Below are positions 32,777 to 43,074 of a stretch of DNA of 64,000 bases, piece after piece. The DNA comes from Maratus speciosus (lineage: Eukaryota > Arthropoda > Arachnida > Araneae > Salticidae). The notes beneath the pieces are model-generated. The model had not been told where the DNA came from, did not search any database, and saw nothing but the letters and a program-made list of their open reading frames with translations. Numbering within the stretch: the first letter of the stretch is position 1; each line of letters starts with the position of its first letter. The position numbers were made by a program, and so were the translations under genes. The stretch spans positions 533,389,073 through 533,453,072 of the forward strand of contig OZ010786.1 of the NCBI GenBank assembly GCA_963932465.1, given 5' to 3'.

Positions 32777-33465
32777 AATGTTGCATCCCTATGGCGGGAC
32801 TGAGAACGATTACGCTGATGGTTATCACTTCTAGATACATTTCTTGAACGACGAAGATGAGCGACCTCTTGGCGTAATGCTTGTATTTCTTTTACGAGCA
32901 TATCAATGGCTGGTGGTGTCTGAGATTCAGTTGTTGGTGTTCGAATCGAAACAGAACTAATGTTGGAAGGCGTTAATTCAATTATTCTATCAGCAATATC
33001 CGCCGCTTTATCTGGAGTAATTTTTTCAATGAAAGCTAGAATCGTTTGCACAGTGGTTGGCATTTGTTGAGTAAACAGTTCTAGAAGAAGATCGTTACTG
33101 ATATTATGGCTTTCAGCTCGTCTTTTCATTAATCGAAGTAATTCAGTTGGTTTTCTGTTACCCAGGCTTTCTCCAGCTAGCAGTATCCGTATTTCTAAAG
33201 AACGACTTTCTCCGCAACGTTCGATAACTTTTGCTTTCAAAATCTGATAAGGATCAGTAGGATCAGGACTCATAATTATATCTCGAACCATAGTAGCAGT
33301 AGCAGGCGGTAGATGCGCTACAACATAATTATACTTTGTTTTCGACTCAGTGATAGCTTTAGGAGTAGCTAATTCGAATGTGCTATCCAGCATATGAAAC
33401 CATAATGTAGGTTCCACAGGGATATAGGGTGGAATGACTACGGCAGATGTTTCAGCAGTTGCCAT
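32689..33465 (-). CDS. gag: Gypsy gag
   Basis: The 258-codon frame begins with an ATG (MATAETSAVVIPPYIPVEPT) 90 bp downstream of the LTR and primer site, which supports the start. The capsid-like part includes WFHMLDSTFELA, KYNYVVAHLP, IRILLAGESLGNRKPTELL and LLLELFTQQMPTTVQTILAF, matching mag-like gag and the old gypsy at 20.8 kb. A coiled-coil-like stretch (DMLVKEIQALRQEVAHLRR) and an Arg/Ser-rich tail lead to a zinc knuckle C231-x2-H234-x9-C244-x3-C248. The frame stops ten residues later. The heptamer A AAA AAG lies in the zero frame within A241-K242-K243. It could allow a -1 shift into protease, but a one-base deletion just after C248 explains the alignment equally well or better. Confidence 0.93.
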   Translation of the reverse strand: MATAETSAVVIPPYIPVEPTLWFHMLDSTFELATPKAITESKTKYNYVVAHLPPATATMVRDIIMSPDPTDPYQILKAKVIERCGESRSLEIRILLAGESLGNRKPTELLRLMKRRAESHNISNDLLLELFTQQMPTTVQTILAFIEKITPDKAADIADRIIELTPSNISSVSIRTPTTESQTPPAIDMLVKEIQALRQEVAHLRRSRNVSRSDNHQRNRSQSRHRDATLCWYHQKYQEKAKKCLAPCSYSENQKREE

Positions 33466-33537
33466 TTTGCTAGTTAAACAAAACGTTCCATGAAACAGTT
33501 GAATAGTTCGGCGTTCTATGAAAATAGTTGAAGGTTC

Positions 33538-33555
33538 AAAAATCCGCGGTCACCA
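33538..33555 (-). promoter_or_regulatory. Primer-binding site TGGTGACCGCGGATTTTT
   Basis: On the minus strand it starts one base after the 5' LTR end. The first eight bases match the site of the older gypsy. Confidence 0.8.
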
Positions 33556-33556
33556 T

Positions 33557-33835
33557 TTTAGAGAATGGATTGAAGGGAGATGATAAAAATATCTCGGTGA
33601 CTCAAATAATCAGAAGGTTTTGTAGAAAAATAAACTTTATTAACATAACAACACATAGTCAAATATTCGCCATCGTCACTGAAAGAATAATCTGCCGCTC
33701 TCTGCAGAGTTCGAACGTTACTGCGTCACGTGACTTCAAAAGCTCTCCGCAGAAAACGCGGGGGGAGGAAATGCGCCTCATTGCTATTGGCTGGCTCCTC
33801 GCGTGCGAGAGAGAGAGAAATAGCAGACGGCTACA
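33557..33835 (-). repeat. 5' LTR of the young gypsy
   Basis: Identical to the 3' LTR except for one C/T difference in the GCAGAGTTCGAACG / GCAGAGCTCGAACG segment. Confidence 0.93.
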
Positions 33836-33839
33836 ATTT

Positions 33840-34990
33840 ATATCTGATAAGTAACTACCGTTCCAAATTCCATGTAACTGGGCCTTTCAGTAACAAAAAA
33901 ATCTCAATTTCAAACGTTTTTTTGCTCCTGCACCCAACTTTAGGGGTAGTGTATAGCGACATAAATTGTAGCCTATATTGGAGAAATAGTTGTCACCATC
34001 ATTTTGGCACCATTATTTTTTAATTGGTTTGATACTTCTTGAGATTACGTAAAAATCGCGAACGCTTTTTAGAACGCTTTTCGCGCATTTAGACCCCGTT
34101 TTAATTTCGATTTTTTTAAGAAATGTCCTTAGAGATCATTAGTATCTTATAAGTAACTACCATTCCCACTTTCCTGTTTCTAGGCCCGTCAGTAACACAA
34201 AAATCACAATTTCGAACGTTTTTTTGCTCCTGCACCTCCTTTAGAGGTCGTGACACCGACATAAAATGCAGTCTATGTTGGAGCAAGTGTTGTCATCATC
34301 ATTTTGACACCATTATTTTTTTAAATCAGTTTCGTACATCCTGAAATTGCGTAAAAATCGCCATTTAGAACGTTTTTTAGTTTCTTGGCCGTTCAGTAAC
34401 ACAAAATTGCAGTTTCGATCGTTTTTTTGCTCCTGCACCTTCTTTAGAGTAGTGGCACCAACATAAAATGTAGCCTATGTTAGAGCAAAGGTTTGCACCA
34501 TCATTTTGACATCATTATTTTTGAAAGCGGTTTGGTACTTCCTGAAGTTGCGTAAAAATCGACATTTAGAACGTATTTTAGAATGCTTTTCGCGCATTTT
34601 CACCCCTTTTTAATTTCGATTTTTTTAAGAAATGTCTTTGTAGATCATTAGTATTTTATAAGTAACTACCATTCCAAATTTCATGTTTCTAGGCTCTTCA
34701 GTAACACAAAAATCGCAATTTCGAACTTTTTTTGCTCCTGCACTCCCTTTAGAGGAAGTGGCACCGACATAAAATGTAGCCTATGTTGAAGCAAGTGTTG
34801 TCATCATAATTTTGATACCATTATTTTTGAAATCGGTTTGATACTCTCTGGAATTGCGTAAAAATCGCTTTTTAGAACGTTTTATGCGCCTTTTCACCCC
34901 TTTTTAATTTCGATTTTTGTAACAAATGTCCTTAGAGATCATTAGTATCTTATAAGTAACTACAATTCCAAATTTCATGTTTCTAGGATA
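33840..34990 (+). repeat. ~330-bp satellite, right block, about 3.5 copies
   Basis: Same units as 27436-29091: TTATAAGTAACTACCATTCC, GTAACACAAAAATCGCAATT, TTTTTGCTCCTGCACC, ACATAAAATGTAGCCTATGT and AAGAAATGTCCTTAGAGATC. These copies are closer to each other than to the left block, which shows a gradient of divergence along the array. Confidence 0.8.
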
Positions 34991-35147
34991 CATGTAATTA
35001 ATACACATTTCATAAAGAAGATGTGTGCGTAATTTTAAAAAAAAAGAAATCTAAACATTATTTCTCTAATATTATTAATTACAAAAAAAAAGTTATAAAA
35101 AAATATTCACTAAAAGAGATTTTGACAGATTCAAACACAGACATATA

Positions 35148-35183
<36 letters not shown>

Positions 35184-35381
35184 TTATTTATTATTACAAA
35201 TTCAAATACCCAGATATATTAAGTTTACTTTATTTAAAAATGTCCGACTTTTCTTTTCTCTGAAAGAAAAAGAAAGAAAACATGATGTGTATAGTATATC
35301 GTAGGGAAACTAAAAAATACAAAGAACAGTATTATCTTGGGAAATACACATATATATATATGTCTAGGCTAATTGAGAAAT
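34991..35381. other. AT-rich spacer with (TA)n at 35154-35179
   Basis: No coding sense; contains a TA microsatellite and A-rich runs. Confidence 0.6.
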
Positions 35382-35423
35382 CCGGCTCTTTGCAAACAGC
35401 CTAGGCTCTTTGTAAAGAGCCGG
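35382..35423. repeat. Perfect 10-bp inverted repeat CCGGCTCTTT/AAAGAGCCGG
   Basis: The arms are separated by 22 bp that contain another GGCTCTTTG copy, so alternative foldings are possible. Weak evidence for function. Confidence 0.6.
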
Positions 35424-35509
35424 GCTAAATGGAAAATCCATTTCCCTTTTTCCAATTGGCCTGATATTGAAAAATGACCACTTATTATTCGATCAGAATG
35501 ATATTTTTA

Positions 35510-36039
35510 GCTTACAGGCTATCAAAGCCTGAGAGCTTATGTGCCCGCCGATTCTGTATGTACGTGTGTATGTACGTACGTGTGTATGTACGTACGTGTG
35601 TATGTACGTAACACGATAACTCTTCATAGAAATATCCGATTTACTTCAAATTTTTTTTCTAGGTTCATTCTGATAAGGTGCTTCCCTGAATATTTTTTGG
35701 GGTCCATTGGTTAAGGATAAAGGGGGAAAAGGGAGGCTAGTCCCCCCCCCCCCCCTTAATTTATGTAAATGGGTTTTTCATGCAGAAATATTCGATTTGC
35801 TCCAAATTTGGTATACTGGTTTATTGTGTTATAGAGCTTCCTTGATTAGATTTGGAAGCTCATTAATTAAGTATAAAGGGGGGAAAGGAGGGCTACCCCC
35901 TTAATTTAGATAAATTGCTTTTCATGATGAATTATTCGATTTGCTCCAAATTTGGTATACCGGTTTATTAAGTTAAGGAGCTGCCTTGATTAGATTTGGA
36001 GGTTCATTAGTTACATATAAAGGGAGGAAAGGGGGGCTC
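35510..36039 (+). repeat. Repeat head plus tandem units, block 1 of an inverted array
   Basis: The head (CAAAGCCTGAGAGCTTATGT, GCCCGCCG) runs into GTATGTACGTACGTGT repeats (35555-35610). About three units follow, with TTGGTTAAGGATAAAGGGGG, a C-run, TTAATTTAGATAAAT, TTTTTCATGCAGAA, TTCGATTTGCTCCAAATTTG and GTATACCGGTTTATTATGTT. The array is cut at 36039 by the LTR element and resumes at 41771. The same head occurs at 15175. Confidence 0.85.
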
Positions 36040-36896
36040 TGTGATGTGGAATCACATATATTTTTCTTAAATTATTTCTTTCTCTAAATTTCAGTTAAAA
36101 CTAATCTTTAATTACTTATTCATTTTATCCTAACCTTTATTTCAGTTCCCATTGTAACTTTCCTCCAAAAGAAAAGAAAGAAAAGAAATTTAACAGATGC
36201 CTTTACCACTAAATCGGCTCTCGTATTCATAAAATTCATTTAGATGATTTTTCACGCTGACTAGATAAATAAAAGAATAAAGATCGACTTTGCTTTCGGC
36301 CAGTAGAAATAACTCTTTGATCTCTGCTTAATTTTGAGTATGACTTCCTTGTTAAATCATAAACATTTCCAGTAAATGCGGTCTGTATTGTCTTTAACGC
36401 TATGTTCTCAAAACTTTCCTCTTAACGTACAAATTGGCGTTCGAATTCTTTTTGGCTTATTTTTTAGGACTGCTATGCTGGTGGCCCTGCCACACAAATC
36501 AAAATTCTCCTCATTGTCCAAAGGTAACAGATAATTTTTCTCATATGACATCATTCAATTTTTTCATGTGCTCTTTTCGCCAATTGTTTGATGCCAATGT
36601 GTATATTACAGAATAATTGGGATTTTTTGCTCGCTTGCACTTCATGAACTCAGTCATGTGAAAAAATCGTCTTTAGAAATTCTATCAGGCACCATCCCTA
36701 TCCATTTCTGTATGAAAATGCTTTAATTTTATATAGTTACTCCAAATAAACAGATTTCGTAAAAAACAATTTAAAAGCATTATTTCTACACTGATCACAG
36801 CCTACAGCTATTTATAGACTCCAGCGAATGCAAAGAAACTGAACCTGGTAATAATTTACGATCTCCAAATATTTTAAAGTGCGGATCTCTACTATA
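36040..36896 (+). repeat. 5' LTR, 857 bp
   Basis: It starts TGTGATGTGGAATCACATAT, whose first 18 bases contain the inverted TGTGAT...ATCACA. It ends GTGCGGATCTCTACTATA. The final dinucleotide is TA where the 3' LTR has CA, a point change. Confidence 0.9.
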
Positions 36897-36902
36897 AAAT
36901 AT

Positions 36903-36920
36903 TGGTGCCGTTACAGGGCA
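36903..36920 (+). promoter_or_regulatory. Primer-binding site TGGTGCCGTTACAGGGCA
   Basis: It starts six bases after the 5' LTR. TTGGTGCCG-type sites are used by several LTR elements; I cannot assign the tRNA. It differs from both gypsy elements in this window. Confidence 0.65.
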
Positions 36921-36956
36921 TTCGCAAAATTTTTCTGGAACTTTATGGGATGGTGC

Positions 36957-37139
36957 CTGCCTGTTTATTAGACTGCCCGCCAGTTTATTAGACTGCCTGC
37001 CTGTTTATTAGAATGCCTGCCTGTTTATTAGACTGCCTGCCTGTTTATTAGACTGCCTGCCTGTTTATTAGACTGCCTGCCTGTTTATTAGCCTGCCTGT
37101 CTGTTTTTATTAGCCTGCCTGATGTTTATTAGTTTGCCT
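36957..37139 (+). repeat. 20-bp minisatellite (GACTGCCTGCCTGTTTATTA), about 9 copies
   Basis: Copies are near identical in the middle and vary at the ends. It lies in the untranslated leader between primer site and the open frame, where the RNA packaging signal of an LTR element would be expected. Confidence 0.9.
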
Positions 37140-37270
37140 ATTACGGATGTGAATTTCTAGACGTCTTTTCTACCGGTATTTTTGGAATGTCTATTGCCTC
37201 GATAGATGACTACCTATTATTTATGGGGATCGTGGTCTGTTAAGTAACTTCCCATTTACCTGACTGCTGT

Positions 37271-38164
37271 ATGAAGTGCCAGTACGACTTACAAAGAGTA
37301 AATAAGCTGTTATTTGAAAAGGTAAGGACACTTACCTCGTCCAAACAGTCTACGCATAATGACATAGCTGTTCAATGCGACATTGATGGACCTAACTTGG
37401 ATGAACCACTTAATATAATTAAAGTTAAAGATACGAAGTTTAATTCTAATGTTAAAGACTCCTCATGCAAAATTTTAGATAATGCTAAAACTCAAACAGA
37501 CACAGATTCTGGTACAACTATTTCTGACTTCTCAAAAAATAAAAATGTTAATTTTATTGCAGTACCTGATTACATTTTAAAGTTTTCTGAGAACAAAACT
37601 CCAGATAGGGATTTTTCTGACTGCACAAAAATAATTTTATTGGTTGTGGATGATAATATAGGTGTGCCAGATATTATGATGTCTATAAATGACATGATTG
37701 GCAACACCATTCCTTCCATTCACTTTGGAAGAAAACATAAATTAAGACAAGGTTTAAAATACAATTGGACTATTAGTGTTACATCATGGATTGCTAATTC
37801 CTTAATTCAACATGGTAAATTAAATATTAATTCTATTGATTACACTGTCAGACCATTTATTAATATAAAACGTTGCTTCCATTGCCAACGGCTAGGCCAT
37901 CTGGCAAAAGTTTGTGTATATGATTTGGCATGTGCTAATTGCGGTGAATCTCACACTTCAGTTAATTGTAAAAATATTCCAAGATGTATTAACTGCATCG
38001 CACATAACCGTACTTACAAGAAGTCTTTAGACATAAATCACCCTGCTTTTTCTCCTTTTTGTGATACATTTAGATTTTATTTTAAGCAAAAACAGTTTTT
38101 TTTTTCAACGTACAACATAACTTATACATACATCCTCCTTTCAGGCATGCTAGTGCAAGGTTAA
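37271..38164 (+). CDS. LINE ORF1-like nucleic-acid-binding protein (gag-like, CCHC knuckles)
   Basis: The 297-codon frame starts with ATG. The N-terminal 90 residues are polar. A region at about 95-195 (e.g. YNWTISVTSWIANSLIQHGK, SIDYTVRPFINIKRC) resembles the RRM-like part of LINE ORF1 proteins. Zinc knuckles follow: C202-x2-C205-x4-H210-x4-C215 and C221-x2-C224-x3-H228-x4-C233. A third, less regular module (C239-x2-C242 ... H257-x6-C264) has the NHPAFSPFC wording common at the end of I/Jockey-group ORF1. The last 25 residues (after FYFKQKQ) run into T-rich sequence and look unrelated, so the original C-terminus is probably lost. No LINE ORF2 follows. Alone inside an LTR element, it may serve as Gag or be a captured passenger. 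It is uninterrupted, unlike most coding remnants here. Confidence 0.8.
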   Translation: MKCQYDLQRVNKLLFEKVRTLTSSKQSTHNDIAVQCDIDGPNLDEPLNIIKVKDTKFNSNVKDSSCKILDNAKTQTDTDSGTTISDFSKNKNVNFIAVPDYILKFSENKTPDRDFSDCTKIILLVVDDNIGVPDIMMSINDMIGNTIPSIHFGRKHKLRQGLKYNWTISVTSWIANSLIQHGKLNINSIDYTVRPFINIKRCFHCQRLGHLAKVCVYDLACANCGESHTSVNCKNIPRCINCIAHNRTYKKSLDINHPAFSPFCDTFRFYFKQKQFFFSTYNITYTYILLSGMLVQG

Positions 38165-40896
38165 TTCTTATTCATTCATTTACACATTTTGTTACTTAAC
38201 TTTATGCGATACATGGCTTTCTTCGCTCCCTTCGACCGTGAATGTTTACATTGTTCGCATGCGTTTATTCATAAAAGAAACGTAAACGATTAATAGGGGT
38301 TTTTTTTTCTCATACATTTTTCTTACACAAATATATTTGTTTTCTTAGGATATACAAATTTTGAAACATTGCTATTTAAAGATTGATTAATGTCAATTAT
38401 TTCATGGTCTGTGTTCTTCGTGCAATACACTTGTCTCGCATTTTCTTTCATTCGACTGTTTCAGGTCGACAGGAATAGATGAATGATTCCAAATTTCACA
38501 TTTTTGATTTACTGTTAGTTTTCTTCTGGTGGTTAAGCCCTAATTGCCAGTAAGACTTCAGCGGTGGATCTCAAATGTTTTTCCTTTATTTTCTGTCTAC
38601 TTTTCTTGGTTTGCTTTCTGATGTACATAATTTTTTTAAAAAAATCACATATAGGTATACTTAGTTACTTTTTTATTATTTTAGATTACATTTTCATACA
38701 TATTTTGCATTGCGGTCATCATGATTTCAAAAAATATTACGTCTTTTTGGTCATAACTTGGTGTAGATATTCTGTTTCTTTGTAGGTCTTTCTAATCATC
38801 AATTGCACTTTCTTTTTTACACGCAGTGTTTATGCGAATGTTCATTGGTTTGCCAATATTACAACGTTGAGTTTTCTTACAAAGGTTTTTCTCTTTTGGT
38901 GTACTTCTGGATTTTCGCAAATGACCCTCACTCACAAAAACTTCGCTTGGCATGCAGCAAGTACATTTTTTTTTTTTTTTTTTTACAAAAGGTTTCTACA
39001 ATGGTCTCTACATCGTTTTACAGCGGTTTTTCTTACAAAAGTATATTTTTGCAGCATGCTATTCAGATGAAGATTACATGTGCAGTTGTTTGGTTAGTGG
39101 TCCTCAGTGCAGTTTTTGGAATATTTTATGTCATTTGTTTAAAATACATTGGTCGTTTCTTTTAAATTTTCATTAGTTATGAATGATTCAATACAGCTCA
39201 AGTTGCTTCCTTCCCACTTGCACTAGTGTTACCAATTATTCCATGTTTTCATGTTTACACATGCAAATTTCATTACATTTTGGCATAATTCAGATAGATA
39301 TATACACTTTTCTGCATAACATATGTTGATGTTTATGTATGATTTACATTTGCTTCTTCAAATTTCTTTACTTTCAATTGGGTACGCATGATATACAGTA
39401 GTACTTCACGCCGCATACCCGACCATTAATAGTTTGTTTTTCAGTCAATGTATACTTATACACATACTATCTGTATTGTCATTATACCTATGTTGTCATT
39501 ATTACTGCGTCTTTATTTAAAATTCTATCAAAGTGTAATTTTTTTACTACATCTGCCAAAATTCACACATTTTTTTTTTTTCACCTTTAACGCAATATTC
39601 GTTCTCTTATAATTTGTACAAGGTATTTACACGTTTGCTCATGGCACTTTCAAAAAAGCTTACACTCCAGTCAATTTTATACACATCGGTAAACGGTACA
39701 CGCCAGTCAAGACGATAAAGAAAAAATTGCATACCTATCAATGTTTTCACACTACTTTTCAGTGAAGGTATATTGTCAATTTTTATAAACAATGACACTG
39801 TTATACTCCTGCTTAAAGGTCATTGCAAGTCTTTTATTGGTGTTTATACCAACCGTGCATTCTATTGAGATTATTTATCGGTTTACATATTACTTTTTCT
39901 TTTTTCACACATGTCTAGCATCTTTTACACTTTCTACGTAAATGTTCAGTGTCTTCCATTTATCAGTAACTGTTTTCAGTAAAGGTATTTTGTGGGTGAT
40001 ACCGAATAATATTTTATGTGGATTTTTTTTTCTTAGTTTACATAACAATACTGTTTTGATAGTCAATATAATTCAATGTCTTTTTTAAATTGTAAATTTA
40101 ATTTTCAAAATTTTAATGTTTCAGGTCTTAAAGAAAAATACATTTTAATAAATATACACCTAACAACACAGTTGTCACGTGAATTAAATGGCTTATGGCA
40201 GTGTTTCAGCTATTTTTTTTCATATCCTGATTATATAGCATTTCTTGGACTGTCACCTTATGTACACGTTTGTTTAAAATCAATGTTGTGAGACAAAAAA
40301 AAAAAAACCAGGAAGATATAAATTAAAAAATATATATGCTTTTACTCATTATTATGGACATTATTTCAGAATCCTTCGTTATTTGTATTATGTTTTTGTT
40401 TATCTGTGTTTAATATTATGTGTTTAGTTGCATTATATTACTCGAGTATTTTATTATAATTATAGTATTGGTCAATACACATATTTAATGTTTATTATGA
40501 GAAACATTTTTGAATTTATTGCCAGTTGGCAACTGACCTGTGGACTTAGGCCTAATGTTTGTTTTATTTGTATGTGCACATTTTTGATACAGGTCATCGT
40601 CTGTATATGGCGAATTGAAAAGTGATCACAAATTTTATTGATGTTGCTGCAGCTGTTTCTAAATAGAAACAATATATAATGTCATCTGTATTTGACAAAA
40701 TTTATGGTACCAATATATTTATATCATGATATACTTTTATTTTAGGATGGTTGCCTACTTAGAGAGAAGTTCAATTGCTGTTGCTTTAATTTGAACATAT
40801 CTGATTTCGTTTGCATGACTGCCCTATACATAATGTACTCCTAAGAGCATATGAAAATTGATTTCACGCCCTTTATGTACATTCTTTTCGTTGATT
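38165..40896 (+). other. T-rich non-coding interior of the LTR element
   Basis: About 2.7 kb with many T-runs and short hydrophobic chance frames; TTTTCTTACAAA-type phrases recur near 38870-39050. I searched all frames for DD motifs, HHCC and protease DSG/DTG motifs and saw none. Confidence 0.65.
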
Positions 40897-40910
40897 GAAG
40901 GGGAGATATA
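40897..40910 (+). promoter_or_regulatory. Polypurine tract GAAGGGGAGATATA
   Basis: Ends immediately before the 3' LTR; the purine run fits plus-strand priming. Confidence 0.75.
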
Positions 40911-41770
40911 TGTGATGTGGAATCACATATATTTTTCTTAAATTATTTCTTTCTCTAAATTTCAGTTAAAACTAATCTTTAATTACTTATTCATTTTATC
41001 CTAACCTTTATTTCAGTTCCCATTGTAACTTTCCTCCAAAAGAAAAGAAAGAAAAGAAATTTAACAGATGCCTTTACCACTAAATCGTCTCTCGCATTCA
41101 TAAAATTCATTTAGATGATTATTCACGCTGACTAGATAAAAAAAAAGAATAAAGATCGACTTTGCTTTCGGCCAGTAGAAATAACTCTTTGATCTCTGCT
41201 TAATTTTTGAGTATGACTTCCTTGTTAAATCATAAACATTTCCAGTAAATGCGGTCTGTATTGTCTTTAACGCTATGTTCTCAAAACTTTCCTCTTAACG
41301 TACAAATTGGCGTTCGAATTCTTTTTGGCTTATTTTTTAGGACTGCTATGCTGGTGGCCCTGCCACACAATTCAAAATTCTCCTCATTGTCCAAAGGTAA
41401 CAGATAATTTTTCTCATATGACATCATTCATTTTTTTCATGTGCTCTTTTCGCCAATTGTTTGATGCCAATGTGTATATTACAGAATAATTGGGATTTTT
41501 TGCTCGCTTGCACTTCATGAACTCAGTCATGTGAAAAATTCGTCTTTAAAAATTCTATCAGGCACCATCCCTATCCATTTCTGTATGAAAATGCTTTAAT
41601 TTTATATAGTTACTCCAAATAAACAGATTTCGTAAAAAAACAATTTAAAAGCATTATTTCTACACTGATCACAGCCTACAGCTATTTATAGACTCCAGCG
41701 AATGCAAAGAAACTGAACCTGGTAATAATTTACGATCTCCAAATATTTTAAAGTGCGGATCTCTACTACA
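40911..41770 (+). repeat. 3' LTR, 860 bp
   Basis: About 99 percent identical to the 5' LTR by eye; three extra bases are single-base run expansions. It ends CTCTACTACA and is followed by the GGCTC duplication. Confidence 0.9.
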
Positions 41771-42960
41771 GGCTCCCCCCCGTAATTTAGAAAAATGGCT
41801 TTTTCATGCAGAAATATGCGATTTGCTATAAATTTGGTATACCGGTTAATTATGTTAAGCAGCTTCCCTGATTACATTTGGAAGATCATTATTAAGTATA
41901 AAGGGGGGAAAGGGGGCAATTGCCTTTCCCCTTAATTTAGATAAATGAGTTTTTCATGTAGAATTATTCGATTAGCTCAAATTTGGTATACTGGTTTATT
42001 ATGTTAAGGAGATGACTTGATTAGATTTGGAGGTTCATTAGTTAAGTATAAAGGAAGGAAAGGGGGGGGGCTACCCCCCTTAATTTAGGTAAATGGGTTT
42101 TAAATGCAAAATTATTCGATTTGTTCCAAATTTGGTATACCGGTTTATTATGTTAAGGAGCTTCCCTGATTAGATTTGAGGTTCATTAGTCAAGTATAAA
42201 GGGAGGAAAGGGGGCTAGACCTCCCCTTAATTTAGATAAATGGGTTTTTCATGCAGAGTTATCCGATTTGCTCAAATTTCGTATACCGGTTTATTATGTT
42301 AAGGAGCTTCCCTGATTAGATTTATAGGTTTATTAGTTAAGTATAAAGGGAGGAAAGGTTGGCTAGATACCCCCCCTCCCACCTTAATTTAGATAAATGG
42401 GTTTTTCATGTAGAGTTATTCGATTTGCTCCAAATTTCGTATACCGGTTTAATATGTTAAGGAGCTGCTTTGATTAGATTTGGAGATTTATTGGTTAAGT
42501 ATAACGGAGGTACAGGGGCTAGTGTCCTCTTATATTAGATAAATGGGTTTTTCATACAGAATTTTTCGATTTGCTTCAAATTTGATAAACCAGTTTATTA
42601 CGATATGGCTTCCTTCATTTGATTTGGAAATTCATTGGTTAGGTATAAAAGGGGGGAAAGGGGGCAATTGCCCCTCCCCTTAATTTAGATACATTGGTTT
42701 TCATGCAGAATTATCTAATTTAGTTTAATTTTTTTCTAGTTTCATTCTAATAAGGGGCTTTTCTGATTAGATTTGAAAGTTCATTGGTTCAGCATAAAGG
42801 GAGAAAAGGGGGAGCTAATACCCTCCCCCCCCCTTAATTTAGTGAAATGGTTTTTTCATGCTGAATTATCTGATTTGCTTTAAATTTGGTATACCTGTTT
42901 ATTATGTTAAGTAGCTTCCCTGATTAGATTTGGGTTCTTTGGTTAAGTAGAATACCTTCA
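41771..42960 (+). repeat. Tandem units of ~120 bp, forward block 2
   Basis: About ten units continue the array cut at 36039: CTTCCCTGATTAGATTTGGA, GTTAAGTATAAAGGGGGGAA, a C-run, CTTAATTTAGATAAATGGGT, TTTTCATGCAGAATTATTCG and AAATTTGGTATACCGGTTTA. Length changes in the G/C runs are common. Confidence 0.9.
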
Positions 42961-43074
42961 TTTATTTTTCGAGGGGCATTATTCTTTGAAATAAGTGTAT
43001 AATATACAATTAGTGTGAATAGCCTGTGAGCTCAATGCCATCACTTTAACTGGGCAATTTTCTTTGTATTAGGT

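Larger units (their letters stand above)
29096..33835 (-). mobile_element. Ty3/gypsy (mag-like) LTR retrotransposon, young and nearly intact
   Basis: Two 279-bp LTRs differ at a single base by eye. ATTT at 29092-29095 and 33836-33839 is the target duplication. Joining the flanks restores the satellite reading GAGATCATTTATATCTGATA, like neighbouring units. Primer site, polypurine tract, gag and all pol domains are present on the minus strand. Only three small lesions interrupt the coding region: a frame change between gag and protease, one in-frame stop before reverse transcriptase, and one base apparently missing from an A-run before RNase H. There is no envelope-like gene. Confidence 0.95.
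36040..41770 (+). mobile_element. Non-autonomous LTR retrotransposon carrying a LINE-type ORF1/gag, no pol seen
   Basis: Direct repeats of 857 and 860 bp (36040-36896 and 40911-41770) begin TGTGATGTGG and end CTCTACTACA (TATA-ended in the left copy). They are flanked by the duplication GGCTC at 36035-36039 and 41771-41775. A primer-like site follows the left repeat and a purine tract precedes the right one, so these are LTRs. By eye the LTRs differ by about nine substitutions and three single-base indels, so insertion is recent. The 4-kb interior has a minisatellite, one zinc-knuckle open frame and 2.7 kb of T-rich sequence without reverse transcriptase, integrase or protease motifs. This fits a TR-GAG/LARD-like element mobilised in trans. 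Confidence 0.88.

Noticed and set aside
29109..33854. Plus-strand frames of 104 and 108 codons
   Set aside because: They are the same frame in the two LTR copies of the young gypsy and run opposite to its genes.
38564..40291. Membrane-protein-like frames in the LTR element interior
   Set aside because: Hydrophobic runs result from T-rich DNA; no env, reverse transcriptase or integrase motifs could be seen.
36434..41489. Two near-identical 60-codon frames (36434 and 41307) as a duplicated gene
   Set aside because: They lie at equal positions in the two LTRs and are identical because the LTRs are; they are not genes.
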